A stretch of 64,000 nt of DNA from Bacillus sp. 2205SS5-2 (lineage in GTDB: Bacteria; Bacillota; Bacilli; Bacillales; Bacillaceae_K), in contig NZ_JAYKTS010000007.1 of assembly GCF_037024155.1 (NCBI RefSeq), forward strand, positions 105,207 through 169,206. Reading direction: 5' to 3'. Shown in pieces: positions 1-7,334 of this stretch. A program made the translations under genes and the position numbers. Below the pieces are notes generated by a model. That model had not been told where the DNA came from. It was given only the letters and a program-made list of their open reading frames with translations, and did not search any database. Position 1 is the first letter of the stretch; every line of letters begins with the position of its first letter.

Positions 1-298
1 CTGAGGGAAAACCGGAGGCCATCCCCATTGCCCAAACAAATCCACCAGCTCCAGGTACTCGAAAGATAGGTCTCATCAATGGTTCCAAAAGTACTCCGAT
101 AAAGCGAACTACTCCAAAACCAATTAGGAGTTCAGAAACAATGAAAAAGGGTAACAAAGACGGGAACACAATTCTCCACCACATGTCTAATCCTCTAAGG
201 GAAGCATTAAATGCTACTACTGGAAATGCAATGAGAGATACGGCTAAACCAGTTGCCGATATCGCAAGAAAGAGCGTTTTTGCTAAAGACCTATTCAA
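1..298 (-). CDS. ylbJ: Sporulation integral membrane protein YlbJ (5' part, truncated by window edge)
   Basis: The reverse strand reads, from a TTG start at 298, a protein beginning NRSLAKTLFLAISATGLAV, then a hydrophobic stretch and 'WWRIVFPSLLPFFIVSELL', 'GVLLEPLMRPIFRVPG' and 'GMASGFPSG'. These match the N-terminus of the YlbJ family of polytopic membrane proteins. In B. subtilis ylbJ is a sigma-E-controlled spore-formation gene. AGAGGAGG lies about 8 nt before the TTG, which fixes the start. About 99 residues are visible; the rest lies left of the window. It diverges from ylbK, the B. subtilis order. Identity is confident from both sequence and context. Confidence 0.85.
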   Translation of the reverse strand, partial: MNRSLAKTLFLAISATGLAVSLIAFPVVAFNASLRGLDMWWRIVFPSLLPFFIVSELLIGFGVVRFIGVLLEPLMRPIFRVPGAGGFVWAMGMASGFPS

Positions 299-602
299 AA
301 GGAGTGCCTCCTCTACATATTCGTTGTGGATTAGGAAAACAATGATAAAATAAAACTAATAAGTGATATTTTTAGCAGGATAGGGATTGCTTTCCTGCTG
401 ATGGTAATTGAATCAATCAGCTCAGACTAGCACTTGAATTCCTGTTTCATCATATTATTTAAGTATAGAAAGACTTATTGGAAATGTGCATAGATCTAAA
501 AATAATGGGGGATACTTGTCCCCATATTATTCAATATACTCATATCCAACTGAAATAGACCATAAGATGAAGTGGGTAAGTGCAAATAGGGGAGTGATAA
601 AC
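299..602. other. Divergent ylbJ/ylbK intergenic region
   Basis: This 304-bp gap has no convincing gene. Two hairpins are visible: AGCAGGA...TCCTGCT (374-399), and AATAATGGGG paired with CCCCATATTATT (about 501-532). The second, read on the minus strand, is followed by a short T-rich stretch and could act in the ylbJ leader. I could not assign a promoter with confidence. Confidence 0.4.
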
Positions 603-1382
603 ATGACTAGGCCCCAAATCGGGCTTGCATTAGGATCAGGTGGAGCAAGGGGATTTGCTCATTTAGGGGTACTCAAGGTACTTAAGGATCATCATATCCC
701 AATTGACTACATTGCCGGAAGTAGCATGGGGGCATTGGTAGGTGCTTTTTATGCAACAGGTCATCAGATGGAAGATCTATATAAGCTCTCTACTGCGTTC
801 AAACGAAAATATTTTCTTGATTTTACGGTCCCAAAAATGGGCTTTATCTCTGGGAAACGTATAAAAGAATTCATTCATTTATTTACTCATCAGAAAAATC
901 TTGAAGATCTATCGATCCCGGTTTCGGTAGTGGCAACAGACTTAACACACGGAAAGAAAGTGATTTTTACTGAAGGTTCAATTGCTGAAGCAGTGCGTGC
1001 AAGTATTTCTATTCCCGGAATTTTTGTTCCAGAAAAAAAGGATGGCAGGATACTGGTAGATGGTGGTGTGATCGACCGGGTGCCGGTATCTGTTGTAAAA
1101 GAAATGGGTGCGGATATTGTGATTGCAGTGGATGTATCTCATGTGAATAAGGAAGCAGAGTTGAATAATATTTATGATATTATTATGCAAAGCATAGATA
1201 TACTTCAACTTGAAATTTTAGAAAATCGGGTCATCCATTCGGATGTAATGATACGTCCTCATGTGGAGATGTTCAGTTCCAAAGCATTTACCAACATAGA
1301 AGAAATGATTGAGGTTGGGGAACAAGAAGCAAAGAAGCACATCCCTCAAATTCAAACTTTAATTGCAGCATGGAAGGGGTGA
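603..1382 (+). CDS. ylbK: Patatin-like phospholipase family protein YlbK
   Basis: A 259-aa patatin/RssA-type serine hydrolase. Visible features are the glycine-rich oxyanion loop GSGGARG (residues 11-17), the nucleophile elbow GSSMG (Ser41), and the catalytic Asp in DGG (Asp153). Together these give the Ser-Asp dyad of the family. The physiological substrate is not known. The start at 603 has AGGGGAG about 8 nt upstream and gives the usual family length; an upstream in-frame start at 486 lacks a good ribosome site. The stop lies 5 nt before the ylbL start, so the two are probably co-transcribed and translationally coupled. Family assignment is firm; the substrate is open. Confidence 0.9.
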   Translation: MTRPQIGLALGSGGARGFAHLGVLKVLKDHHIPIDYIAGSSMGALVGAFYATGHQMEDLYKLSTAFKRKYFLDFTVPKMGFISGKRIKEFIHLFTHQKNLEDLSIPVSVVATDLTHGKKVIFTEGSIAEAVRASISIPGIFVPEKKDGRILVDGGVIDRVPVSVVKEMGADIVIAVDVSHVNKEAELNNIYDIIMQSIDILQLEILENRVIHSDVMIRPHVEMFSSKAFTNIEEMIEVGEQEAKKHIPQIQTLIAAWKG

Positions 1383-1387
1383 AAAAA

Positions 1388-2455
1388 ATGTCAAAAAAGA
1401 ATTGGAATCGAGTCATTATCGTTGGATTGGTCTTTTTCGTCTTTTTATCTTTCTATCAGTTGCCTTTTTATATTACTAAACCGGGTGGTGCTCATGAATT
1501 AAGCGAGATTGTTGAAGTAACAGAAGGATTTGAAGAGAAAGGAAGCTTTTACATAACGACGGTTCGAATGGGGAAAGCAAATGTGTATTCGTACCTTGCT
1601 GCGAAAGTCATTCCTTATCAAAAAATTTATGAAGAAGAAGATATTAGAAGACCAGAAGAATCGGATGAAGCTTATTCGACGAGACAATTATACTATATGG
1701 AAAATTCAACCCTAAACGCCGTAGTGACAGCTTTTGAGGCTGCTAATAAACCTTATGAGGTTTTGTATCAAGGTGTTTATGTATTAAATGTATTACCAGA
1801 TTTTAACGTATCAAAAGTGCTGAGACCGGGCGACCGAATTACAGAAATTGAAAATCAAGCTTTTTCATCTTCCCAAGAATTAATTCAGTTTGTCAAGAGC
1901 AAAAAAGCTGGAGACACTATTAAAGTAACCTTTACTCGAGAGGAAGATTCCTACGAAGAAATTGTGACATTGCAAAGCTTACCAGATGGAAGTGTAGGGA
2001 TGGGTATTGAATTGGTTGATGATAAAAACCTTACATCTACACCCGAAGTGATGTGGAACACAAATTCGATTGGCGGTCCATCGGCAGGACTATTGTTTAG
2101 TTTAGAAATATATAATCAACTTGTTCCTTCTGATATTACCAAAGGGTATGAAATAGCGGGAACAGGTACAATATCCCAAGACGGTGTTGTTGGGAGAATT
2201 GGTGGAATTGAACAGAAAATCGTGGCAGCAGATGAAGCAGGAGCGGATATTTTTTTAGCGCCTAATGATGTATTATCTACTGAGGTACAAGAGAAGTACC
2301 CAGATCTAGAATCCAATTATGATGCTGCTGTAAAGACGGCTAAAGAGATAGACACTAATATGAAAATAATACCCATTAAAACGTTTCAAGAGGCGTTAGA
2401 ATTTTTAAAAACTTTAGAAGATAAAAAAGAGTATTCTAGAAAAAGGGAACATTAA
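1388..2455 (+). CDS. ylbL: Membrane-anchored PDZ/Lon-type serine protease YlbL
   Basis: A 355-aa protein with one N-terminal membrane segment (about residues 8-27), a PDZ domain near residues 115-200 ('VLRPGDRITEIENQAF'), and a C-terminal Lon-like proteolytic domain. The domain carries the Ser-Lys dyad: Ser232 in GGPSAG and Lys277 in GIEQKI. In B. subtilis YlbL helps degrade the SOS cell-division inhibitor YneA, so it acts at the outer face of the membrane. The ATG at 1388 has AAGGGGTG at proper spacing; the upstream in-frame ATG at 1370 is inside ylbK and poorly placed. A strong terminator follows. Confidence 0.9.
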   Translation: MSKKNWNRVIIVGLVFFVFLSFYQLPFYITKPGGAHELSEIVEVTEGFEEKGSFYITTVRMGKANVYSYLAAKVIPYQKIYEEEDIRRPEESDEAYSTRQLYYMENSTLNAVVTAFEAANKPYEVLYQGVYVLNVLPDFNVSKVLRPGDRITEIENQAFSSSQELIQFVKSKKAGDTIKVTFTREEDSYEEIVTLQSLPDGSVGMGIELVDDKNLTSTPEVMWNTNSIGGPSAGLLFSLEIYNQLVPSDITKGYEIAGTGTISQDGVVGRIGGIEQKIVAADEAGADIFLAPNDVLSTEVQEKYPDLESNYDAAVKTAKEIDTNMKIIPIKTFQEALEFLKTLEDKKEYSRKREH

Positions 2456-2481
2456 TCAACTTGTTCGTTAATTGATTTATC

Positions 2482-2511
2482 CCCCTTCCTGAACAGGAAG
2501 GGGATTTTTTT
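2482..2511 (+). terminator. Rho-independent terminator after ylbKL
   Basis: CCCCTTCCT, loop GAAC, AGGAAGGGG, then a run of T residues. It ends the plus-strand ylbK-ylbL transcript and touches the stop codon of convergent tmcAL. The reverse orientation has no T-tract. Confidence 0.85.
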
Positions 2512-3736
2512 AGAGACGTTCTTTAAGGTAAATAGGAGGTTGAGAAAAATCTTTTAAAATCATTTGTTTCTGAACTTGAGCTTGATGGTAACCAAGTGCA
2601 TACAATTTAGATGCACGAATATCTAAGGAGGCATCTACCGCTTTCACAGATGAAAGTTTACTAATCAGTGGTAGAGCCAAGCTCTTTTTGACAGAGTTCA
2701 AATACTTTCTGCCATTCTCAGACATGCCGAGTAGTCGAATGTAAGAGGGGGTTTGATTTGTTTTCCTTATTTCTTCTTTTGTTGCGTTCATCAGCGTATG
2801 AAGAAAAATGCGTTGAAGGCGGGTCCATGTATAGCGTTTCGTTTTTACCTTCTCCATTAAATGGTGAAAATTATTTGCCGTAGTGACTTCTCTTAGGATT
2901 CGATGCTCAATCCCTTCTTCCATTTCATAAATGTATGAAAGCTCTTGGGCGTTTGTAGTCAAAAGTTTATACTGAAGTAAAGGCCAAAATTCTTCCCAGC
3001 TTAGTAGTTGATTGTAGTTTCTGAGGTAACGGTTGAGCTCTTCTTTTGTTTCTATCGGAACAAAATTTTCAACAGAATCTATAGAAAAAGAATTTTCTTT
3101 TAATGCTTTTCGAATTGATGTGGCTGAAGCAATTTTAGAAGAATTGAATTCTTCATCATGATACCCAGCCTTCGTTCGCTGAATGGTTAAAGGTTCAATG
3201 TTTGCGCCAATCTTTCGCTTCGCTTCAATATAATGATACCCTAAAATATTATTAGGTTGGGAAAGATCGACAGCTCTTTCATGCAAATTCAATGAATGAA
3301 ATGCAGCCGATAGAGCAGAAGGGTAGCTCATACCCTTCGATACATTTGTTGCAATATGATCGTCATATTTTGACCGCTGTAGTTGAATTTGCTCAGCGGT
3401 ATAGATAAAGGACTCTAAATTACCAGATTCACTTCCAAAACAGAAACTTTCGCACTTCATAGCTTCTAAAATGGAGATTGCTCCAAAGGCAAAAGTCTCG
3501 GCCTTTTGCGTAGCAAACGCATAAGGCAACTCTATGACAATGTCGACTCCTGCTTTTAAGGCCATATTTGTTCTTGACCATTTTCCGACTAATGCCGGTT
3601 CTCCTCTTTGGAGAAAATTCCCACTCATAACTGCAATTACGATATCTGCGTTTGAGCTTTGTTTAGCGGATTGTAAGTGATGTAAATGTCCATTGTGAAA
3701 TGGATTATACTCGACAACTACGCCAGTTGCTTTCAA
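2510..3736 (-). CDS. tmcAL: tRNA(Met) cytidine acetate ligase TmcAL (YlbM)
   Basis: A 408-aa nucleotidyltransferase-superfamily protein. The N-terminus 'GVVVEYNPFHNGHLHHL' contains the HxGH adenylylation motif, followed by 'MSGNFLQRGEPALV', both hallmarks of TmcAL/YlbM. The enzyme uses acetate and ATP to make N4-acetylcytidine at the wobble position of elongator tRNA-Met. A TTG start at 3736 is chosen because AGGAAGTGA lies just upstream and the family begins (M)KA-GVVVEYNPFHNGH; a start at 3766 would add ten unmatched residues. It is transcribed divergently from ylbN. Assignment is strong. Confidence 0.92.
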   Translation of the reverse strand: MKATGVVVEYNPFHNGHLHHLQSAKQSSNADIVIAVMSGNFLQRGEPALVGKWSRTNMALKAGVDIVIELPYAFATQKAETFAFGAISILEAMKCESFCFGSESGNLESFIYTAEQIQLQRSKYDDHIATNVSKGMSYPSALSAAFHSLNLHERAVDLSQPNNILGYHYIEAKRKIGANIEPLTIQRTKAGYHDEEFNSSKIASATSIRKALKENSFSIDSVENFVPIETKEELNRYLRNYNQLLSWEEFWPLLQYKLLTTNAQELSYIYEMEEGIEHRILREVTTANNFHHLMEKVKTKRYTWTRLQRIFLHTLMNATKEEIRKTNQTPSYIRLLGMSENGRKYLNSVKKSLALPLISKLSSVKAVDASLDIRASKLYALGYHQAQVQKQMILKDFSQPPIYLKERL

Positions 3737-3782
3737 AAAAATCACTTCCTTTAAAATATTTGACAAACCCTAATAATTACAC

Positions 3783-3810
3783 GTTATAATTTCTATACTA
3801 GTGTTGTAAA
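3783..3810 (-). promoter_or_regulatory. Candidate sigma-A promoter for tmcAL
   Basis: Read on the minus strand: TTTACA (3805-3810), 16-nt spacer, TATAAC (3783-3788), about 45 nt before the TTG start. Plausible but not strong. It overlaps a plus-strand TATAAT (3785-3790) that has a suboptimal 19-nt spacing from a TTGACA at 3760-3765. Confidence 0.35.
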
Positions 3811-3828
3811 GAGTGTAAAGAAAAAATA

Positions 3829-3857
3829 TTGACAAAGTGTATTTAGAAAGCTATAAT
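3829..3857 (+). promoter_or_regulatory. Consensus sigma-A promoter for ylbN-rpmF
   Basis: TTGACA (3829-3834), exactly 17 nt, TATAAT (3852-3857): a perfect 12/12 match. Transcription should start near 3864, just before the GAGGTGAG ribosome site of ylbN. This rules out any ylbN start upstream of about 3865. Confidence 0.9.
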
Positions 3858-3884
3858 TACCTTTGTTGCCTTGAGGTGAGTATA

Positions 3885-4418
3885 TTGAAGTGGTCAACAA
3901 TTCAACTACAAAAGTTTCGCGACAAGGGCTTACATCTTAATGATGAAGTAGTAGTGGAAGAGGTAAAGGATATACAACCAGATATTCGTAGTATATCACC
4001 AATCCTTGTAACTGGAAGAGCGGATATTAGCTCAGAAAAAGTTACCTTTCATTTACACTTAACCGGTAAGATGATATTACCTTGTTCTCGTACATTAGAA
4101 GATGTTCAATTTCCAATTGATATCTCAACGAATGAAACCTTTTTACTTCGACCATCTGATTATGTTGGATCGGATGAAGAAGAAGTGCATATGATTCAAG
4201 GAGATTTGATCGATTTAAAACCGGTCATTCAAGAGCTTATTGTCCTTGAGGTTCCTATGCAAGTGTTCAGCGATAAAGCGTTAGAAAAGGATTTACCTTC
4301 AGGGAAGGATTGGGATCTAGTGATTGATGAAAATCAACAATATGCTCCTGATTCAGAACAGAAAAAAGTAGATCCCCGTCTGGCAGACTTAGCGAAATTT
4401 TTTGATAAAGACTCTTAA
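3885..4418 (+). CDS. ylbN: YceD/DUF177 family protein YlbN (large-subunit rRNA accumulation factor)
   Basis: A 177-aa protein of the YceD/DUF177 family. Members are found upstream of rpmF and are implicated in 23S rRNA accumulation. It carries the single-cysteine signature '[15 protein letters not shown]' in mid-protein and an acidic C-terminal tail ('[15 protein letters not shown]'). The TTG start at 3885 follows GAGGTGAG by a normal distance, and the encoded N-terminus '[15 protein letters not shown]' resembles the family start. An in-frame ATG at 3837 falls inside the promoter and cannot be used. It forms an operon with rpmF 65 nt downstream. Confidence 0.9.
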   Translation: MKWSTIQLQKFRDKGLHLNDEVVVEEVKDIQPDIRSISPILVTGRADISSEKVTFHLHLTGKMILPCSRTLEDVQFPIDISTNETFLLRPSDYVGSDEEEVHMIQGDLIDLKPVIQELIVLEVPMQVFSDKALEKDLPSGKDWDLVIDENQQYAPDSEQKKVDPRLADLAKFFDKDS

Positions 4419-4483
4419 TTAGCGAAGAACCAGCAAGAACTGGCCTTCATAACAACACGAATCTCTTTAAGGAGGTGGGAAGA

Positions 4484-4657
4484 ATGGCTGTACCTTTCAG
4501 AAGAACATCCAAAACTGTTAAACGAAAGCGTCGTACACATTTCAAATTGCATGTACCAGGTATGGTAGAATGCCCAAACTGCGGTGAAATGAAGCTTGCT
4601 CACCGAGTGTGCAAAGAGTGCGGAACGTATAAAGGAAAAGACGTTGTAAGTAAATAA
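4484..4657 (+). CDS. rpmF: 50S ribosomal protein L32
   Basis: 57 aa, the usual L32 length: [11 protein letters not shown] start, a basic N-terminal extension, then a zinc ribbon with CPNC and CKEC pairs separated by nine residues. All four cysteines are present, so this is the zinc-binding (C+) paralogue. GGAGGTGGG precedes the ATG at 4484; a GTG at 4475 overlaps that ribosome site. It lies downstream of ylbN, the standard bacterial pairing, and ends in a strong terminator. Confidence 0.97.
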   Translation: MAVPFRRTSKTVKRKRRTHFKLHVPGMVECPNCGEMKLAHRVCKECGTYKGKDVVSK

Positions 4658-4665
4658 TGTCTGAA

Positions 4666-4705
4666 AAAACCGTAAAGAGACCATGGCTCTTTGCGGTTTT
4701 TTTTC
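4666..4705 (+). terminator. Terminator after rpmF
   Basis: AACCGTAAAGAG, loop ACCATGG, CTCTTTGCGGTT, followed by eight T. It ends the ylbN-rpmF transcript. Confidence 0.9.
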
Positions 4706-4903
4706 TTTGTTAAAATAACAAAAAATTTAAAATAATTCATGTGTTTAACGCCAATAGTTCTGCGCCTGCTTAAATAAATCGATTTTTGGATTTATTCTCC
4801 TGATTCAAAAGTAGAAAAAAACTATTGAAAGGGCAATTTGTTTATAAGGAGTAAGCAGGGTAGTGGGTTAAGGTTCGTAAACATTTCGAAAGAGGGAATA
4901 AGT

Positions 4904-5518
4904 ATGGGAGAGTATGTAATCGAAACAGACAAGGGAATTTTGCAATTTACAATTAATCGCGAGAAAAAAAGAAATGCGATAAATTATGAAGTCATGAGGG
5001 GACTAGAGCAAGTTTTAGACAAGGCAAAGAATCCATCTATAAAAGCACTTGTAATTAAAGGGTCTGGAACGAAAGCTTTTTGTTCAGGTGGAGATTTGTC
5101 TGCGTTTCATCAGCTATATTCCAAGGAAGATGCTTTTGGAATGTTATCAAAGATGGGGAAAATACTTTATTCATTAGCGACGCTTTCAAAACCGACTTTT
5201 TGCTACATAAACGGGCTAGCAGTCGGTGGAGGGGCGGAAATTGCCACTGCTTGTGACGTCGTAGCTATACATGAAAATGGAAAAGTTGGATTTGTGCAAG
5301 GAACCTTAGGTATCACAACAGGGTGGGGGGGAGGAACACTCTTATTTCAAAAACTACAACAAGAGAAAGCGATGGAGATGCTACTATCTTCTACCTTATA
5401 CGAGCCTAGTGACCTAAAGAAGATGGGCTTTGTCCAACAAATAGTAGAGTCTGAAAACGAGGCACTGGAATATTTTTCAGTTTTTTTGCATCATTCTGCC
5501 CAAGTCTTGGAGGCATAA
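4904..5518 (+). pseudogene. Crotonase-family (enoyl-CoA hydratase/isomerase) protein, interrupted by an in-frame stop
   Basis: The first 204 aa of a crotonase-fold protein: 'FTINREKKRNAINYEVM' near residue 17, oxyanion segment CSGGD (60-64), GLAVGGGAEIATACD (104-118) and GITTGWGGGT (136-145). Family members are about 250 aa. Here the frame meets TAA at 5516, and the next 40 codons in the same frame (5525-5647) encode what looks like the missing C-terminal helix. The first catalytic Glu position of classical hydratases appears to be Gln132 ('FVQGTLG'), while the second Glu (in KAMEMLL) is kept, so the reaction is uncertain. The start at 4904 follows AGAGGGAAT. It could be a nonsense mutant, a split but functional gene, or a sequencing error. 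Confidence 0.7.
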
Positions 5519-5524
5519 AAAAAA

Positions 5525-5647
5525 ATGAAGAATGGAAATAGAGAAGACCCATTCGGGAGAATGATGAAAGAAATTGATCGTTGCTCCGTTCTCTGGTCTA
5601 GTGACGAACATCATGAAGCGGTTGTGAAATTTATGAATAAAAAATAA
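5525..5647 (+). CDS. Detached C-terminal segment of the crotonase-family protein (40 aa)
   Basis: In the same frame as the upstream gene, six bases after its TAA, an ATG opens 40 codons ending '...DRCSVLWSSDEHHEAVVKFMNKK'. This resembles the C-terminal helix of crotonases, in which an acidic 'SEDHKEG'-type stretch precedes a lysine-rich end. Lengths add up: 204 + 1 + 2 + 40 gives about 247 residues, the size of an intact member. A GGAGG at 5509-5513 lies 11 nt before the ATG, so reinitiation could make it as a separate peptide. Whether it is translated is unknown. Confidence 0.55.
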   Translation: MKNGNREDPFGRMMKEIDRCSVLWSSDEHHEAVVKFMNKK

Positions 5648-5718
5648 ATTCCTTCGTCTATCTACTCTAGTAGCTGCATATTTATAAGATATGAAGCAGA
5701 GAGAAGGAGTGATAGACA

Positions 5719-6333
5719 TTGTCATCCACTAGACAAGACGCCTGGAGCCAAGATGAGGACTTGTTATTAGCTGAAGTGGTATTGCGTCATATTCGCGAAG
5801 GAGGAACTCAACTCCAAGCATTCGAAGAAGTTGGTCAGAAACTATCCAGAACAGGAGCAGCTTGTGGATTTCGTTGGAATTCTTTTATTCGAAAACAATA
5901 CCGCTCTGGGATTGAGTTGGCAAAAAAGCAAAGAAAAGAGCAAAAAATGAAGGGAATTCCTTTGTCTGGTGTTCAAGAAACACAAGACAAGGAAAGTAGT
6001 CAGCCTATTAAGAGCACTAGTTTTCCTTCGCTCGGCGAAATTACTTCGTACTTAAACTATCTTGAAAGTACAAAGGATCGAGAACAACAACTTGCAAAGG
6101 AAAAAGCACTTTTAGAAGAACAGGTGCAGTCATTAACAGATGAGTACACACTTTTACAAAAAGACTATCAACAAGCGAAGCATGAATTGAGTATGTTAAA
6201 AGAAGACCACCTCTCTCTCCTATCTTTCTTAGAAAAAGCGAGGAAAATGGCCATTCACTCCGAAGAAGAAAGTGAAAAAGTGAAATTCCAAATGGATAAA
6301 AACGGAAATTTGCAACGGTTATCCAAAAAATAA
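5719..6333 (+). CDS. gerR: RsfA/GerR-family sporulation transcription factor (YlbO)
   Basis: A 204-aa protein with an N-terminal Myb/SANT-like DNA-binding domain ('[18 protein letters not shown]', '[16 protein letters not shown]') in residues 7-65, a linker, and a coiled coil around residues 105-170 ('[22 protein letters not shown]'). This is the RsfA/GerR family. The paralogue at this locus in B. subtilis is gerR (ylbO), a mother-cell regulator that represses a subset of sigma-E genes. The position between rpmF and ylbP supports gerR rather than rsfA. The start is TTG at 5719, with GGAGTGA about 8 nt upstream. DNA targets are not deducible here. Confidence 0.82.
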   Translation: MSSTRQDAWSQDEDLLLAEVVLRHIREGGTQLQAFEEVGQKLSRTGAACGFRWNSFIRKQYRSGIELAKKQRKEQKMKGIPLSGVQETQDKESSQPIKSTSFPSLGEITSYLNYLESTKDREQQLAKEKALLEEQVQSLTDEYTLLQKDYQQAKHELSMLKEDHLSLLSFLEKARKMAIHSEEESEKVKFQMDKNGNLQRLSKK

Positions 6334-6361
6334 CTACACCTGAGGGGTTCTAGGGTGTAGT
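6331..6361 (+). other. Perfect inverted repeat just after gerR
   Basis: AACTACACC and GGTGTAGTT flank a 13-nt loop and start at the gerR stop codon. There is no T-run, so it is a poor intrinsic terminator. It may protect the mRNA 3' end ahead of the true terminator 70 nt downstream. Confidence 0.5.
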
Positions 6362-6426
6362 TACCTGTTTATACAATATGATTCTCTATCCTTTCGTTCA
6401 TGAAAAACAATGAATACTGTACCTAG

Positions 6427-6458
6427 AATCCTGTTTCGTTAAGAACGGGATTTTTTTG
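6427..6458 (+). terminator. Terminator after gerR
   Basis: AATCCTGTTT, small loop, AGAACGGGATT (two G-T wobbles), followed by seven T. It ends the plus-strand gerR transcript; the next plus-strand gene is about 880 nt away. Confidence 0.75.
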
Positions 6459-6486
6459 TTGTGAGAGAAAACGGTGTGTCTAATCG

Positions 6487-6629
6487 AAAGGCCGTTTTTG
6501 CAACAGAATATCCCATTAAAATTATAGGTGTCAGTGAGTCTTTTTGTGTTTTTTATGGCAACTACCGAAGAAATAAGGGATCCCCTCGAAAATAAATGAA
6601 ATATCAATAATGGAAACGAAAAGAGCCTA
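6487..6629. repeat. Possible degenerate MITE-like element (AAGGCC...AGCCT ends)
   Basis: The left end AAAGGCCGTTTTTGCAACAG and the right end, reverse-complemented AGGCTCTTTTCG, match the ends of the family seen at 8905-9070 and 14129-14642. The interior does not match well, so membership is tentative. It fills the 230-bp gap between the gerR terminator and ylbP, where I see no gene. Confidence 0.4.
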
Positions 6630-6686
6630 CCATAAAGAATAGCTAATTCGCCCTGAAGTCTCTTTGAATTTTTGGAAGGAAGTAAA

Positions 6687-7157
6687 TTAAAGCTCTGATA
6701 CACCTTTGGGGTCCCAAACGATAGGGTTCTCTCCTCGATCTCGTTCTAAATCATAGGAAATTGTTTTGAATCCCATATGCTCCCAAAAAGCTTTCGATTG
6801 ATTGCGAGAATTTGTTTTAATGGGCAATTTATAGGATTTTGCAAAATCAACAAGTTCTTTTCCGTAGCCTTTTCCTTGATAGAGTGGAAGGACTTCTAAT
6901 TTCCATAACTCCAGAAAATTTTGTGGAGGATCGAAGTATTGATCAAATCGCTCATTTCTTTGGTATAAGCTCATTCTTGCGATTAGAGTATCTCCAAAAT
7001 AGATTCCATAGAAGGGAGATTCACTATCATTTTCGATGATGTTCTCTTGTAAGTCATCAAGCATGGAAAGTTCTTGTAACCCATATTCTTTAAATTTTTT
7101 AAATTCTTCTAAAGTTTTATAATTAATTTTTAATTTTTCAACATGCACTTGGGTCAT
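6687..7157 (-). CDS. ylbP: GNAT-family N-acetyltransferase YlbP
   Basis: A 156-aa GCN5-related acetyltransferase. 'LWKLEVLPLYQGKGYGKEL' contains the acetyl-CoA-binding Q-x-x-G-x-G motif (QGKGYG), followed by 'IKTNSRNQSKAFWEHMGF', the usual GNAT beta-6/alpha-4 signature. The acceptor substrate is unknown. The ATG at 7157 follows GGAGG by 8 nt. It sits in the ylbO-ylbP-ylbQ order of B. subtilis, with the acyl-CoA carboxylase genes inserted before ylbQ. It is transcribed against its neighbours, with its promoter in the 7158-7334 gap shared with the carboxylase operon. Confidence 0.85.
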   Translation of the reverse strand: MTQVHVEKLKINYKTLEEFKKFKEYGLQELSMLDDLQENIIENDSESPFYGIYFGDTLIARMSLYQRNERFDQYFDPPQNFLELWKLEVLPLYQGKGYGKELVDFAKSYKLPIKTNSRNQSKAFWEHMGFKTISYDLERDRGENPIVWDPKGVSEL

Positions 7158-7240
7158 TGTTTTTCCTCCATTCTTCTACCAAACTTTCCTATTTCTCTTT
7201 TATTATAGTACAAATAAACAAAAAATTCTGCAATATTTTC

Positions 7241-7254
7241 GGAAAGCGTTTACA
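7241..7254 (+). promoter_or_regulatory. Candidate CcpA-binding cre site upstream of the acyl-CoA carboxylase operon
   Basis: GGAAAGCGTTTACA matches the cre consensus TGNAANCGNTNNCA at every defined base but the first. It is about 80 nt before the biotin carboxylase start and includes a TTTACA that could be a -35 element. This position would suit catabolite repression of the operon. The inference is motif-based only. Confidence 0.4.
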
Positions 7255-7334
7255 ATAAAAGAAGGAATTTTGATTTAAAGGAAGAAAAGTTATAGAGGGG
7301 TAGATTTTTTGAAAGATAAAAAGGAGGATGTACC

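Noticed and set aside
141..353. 70-codon plus-strand frame at the window start
   Set aside because: It is the antisense shadow of ylbJ, whose minus-strand translation is a clear membrane protein with its own ribosome site.
3760..3790. Second plus-strand promoter TTGACA/TATAAT upstream of ylbN
   Set aside because: The 19-nt spacer is suboptimal and a perfect promoter lies just downstream; kept only as a note.
3837..3884. Upstream in-frame ATG start for ylbN
   Set aside because: It lies within the consensus sigma-A promoter (3829-3857) and upstream of the likely transcription start.
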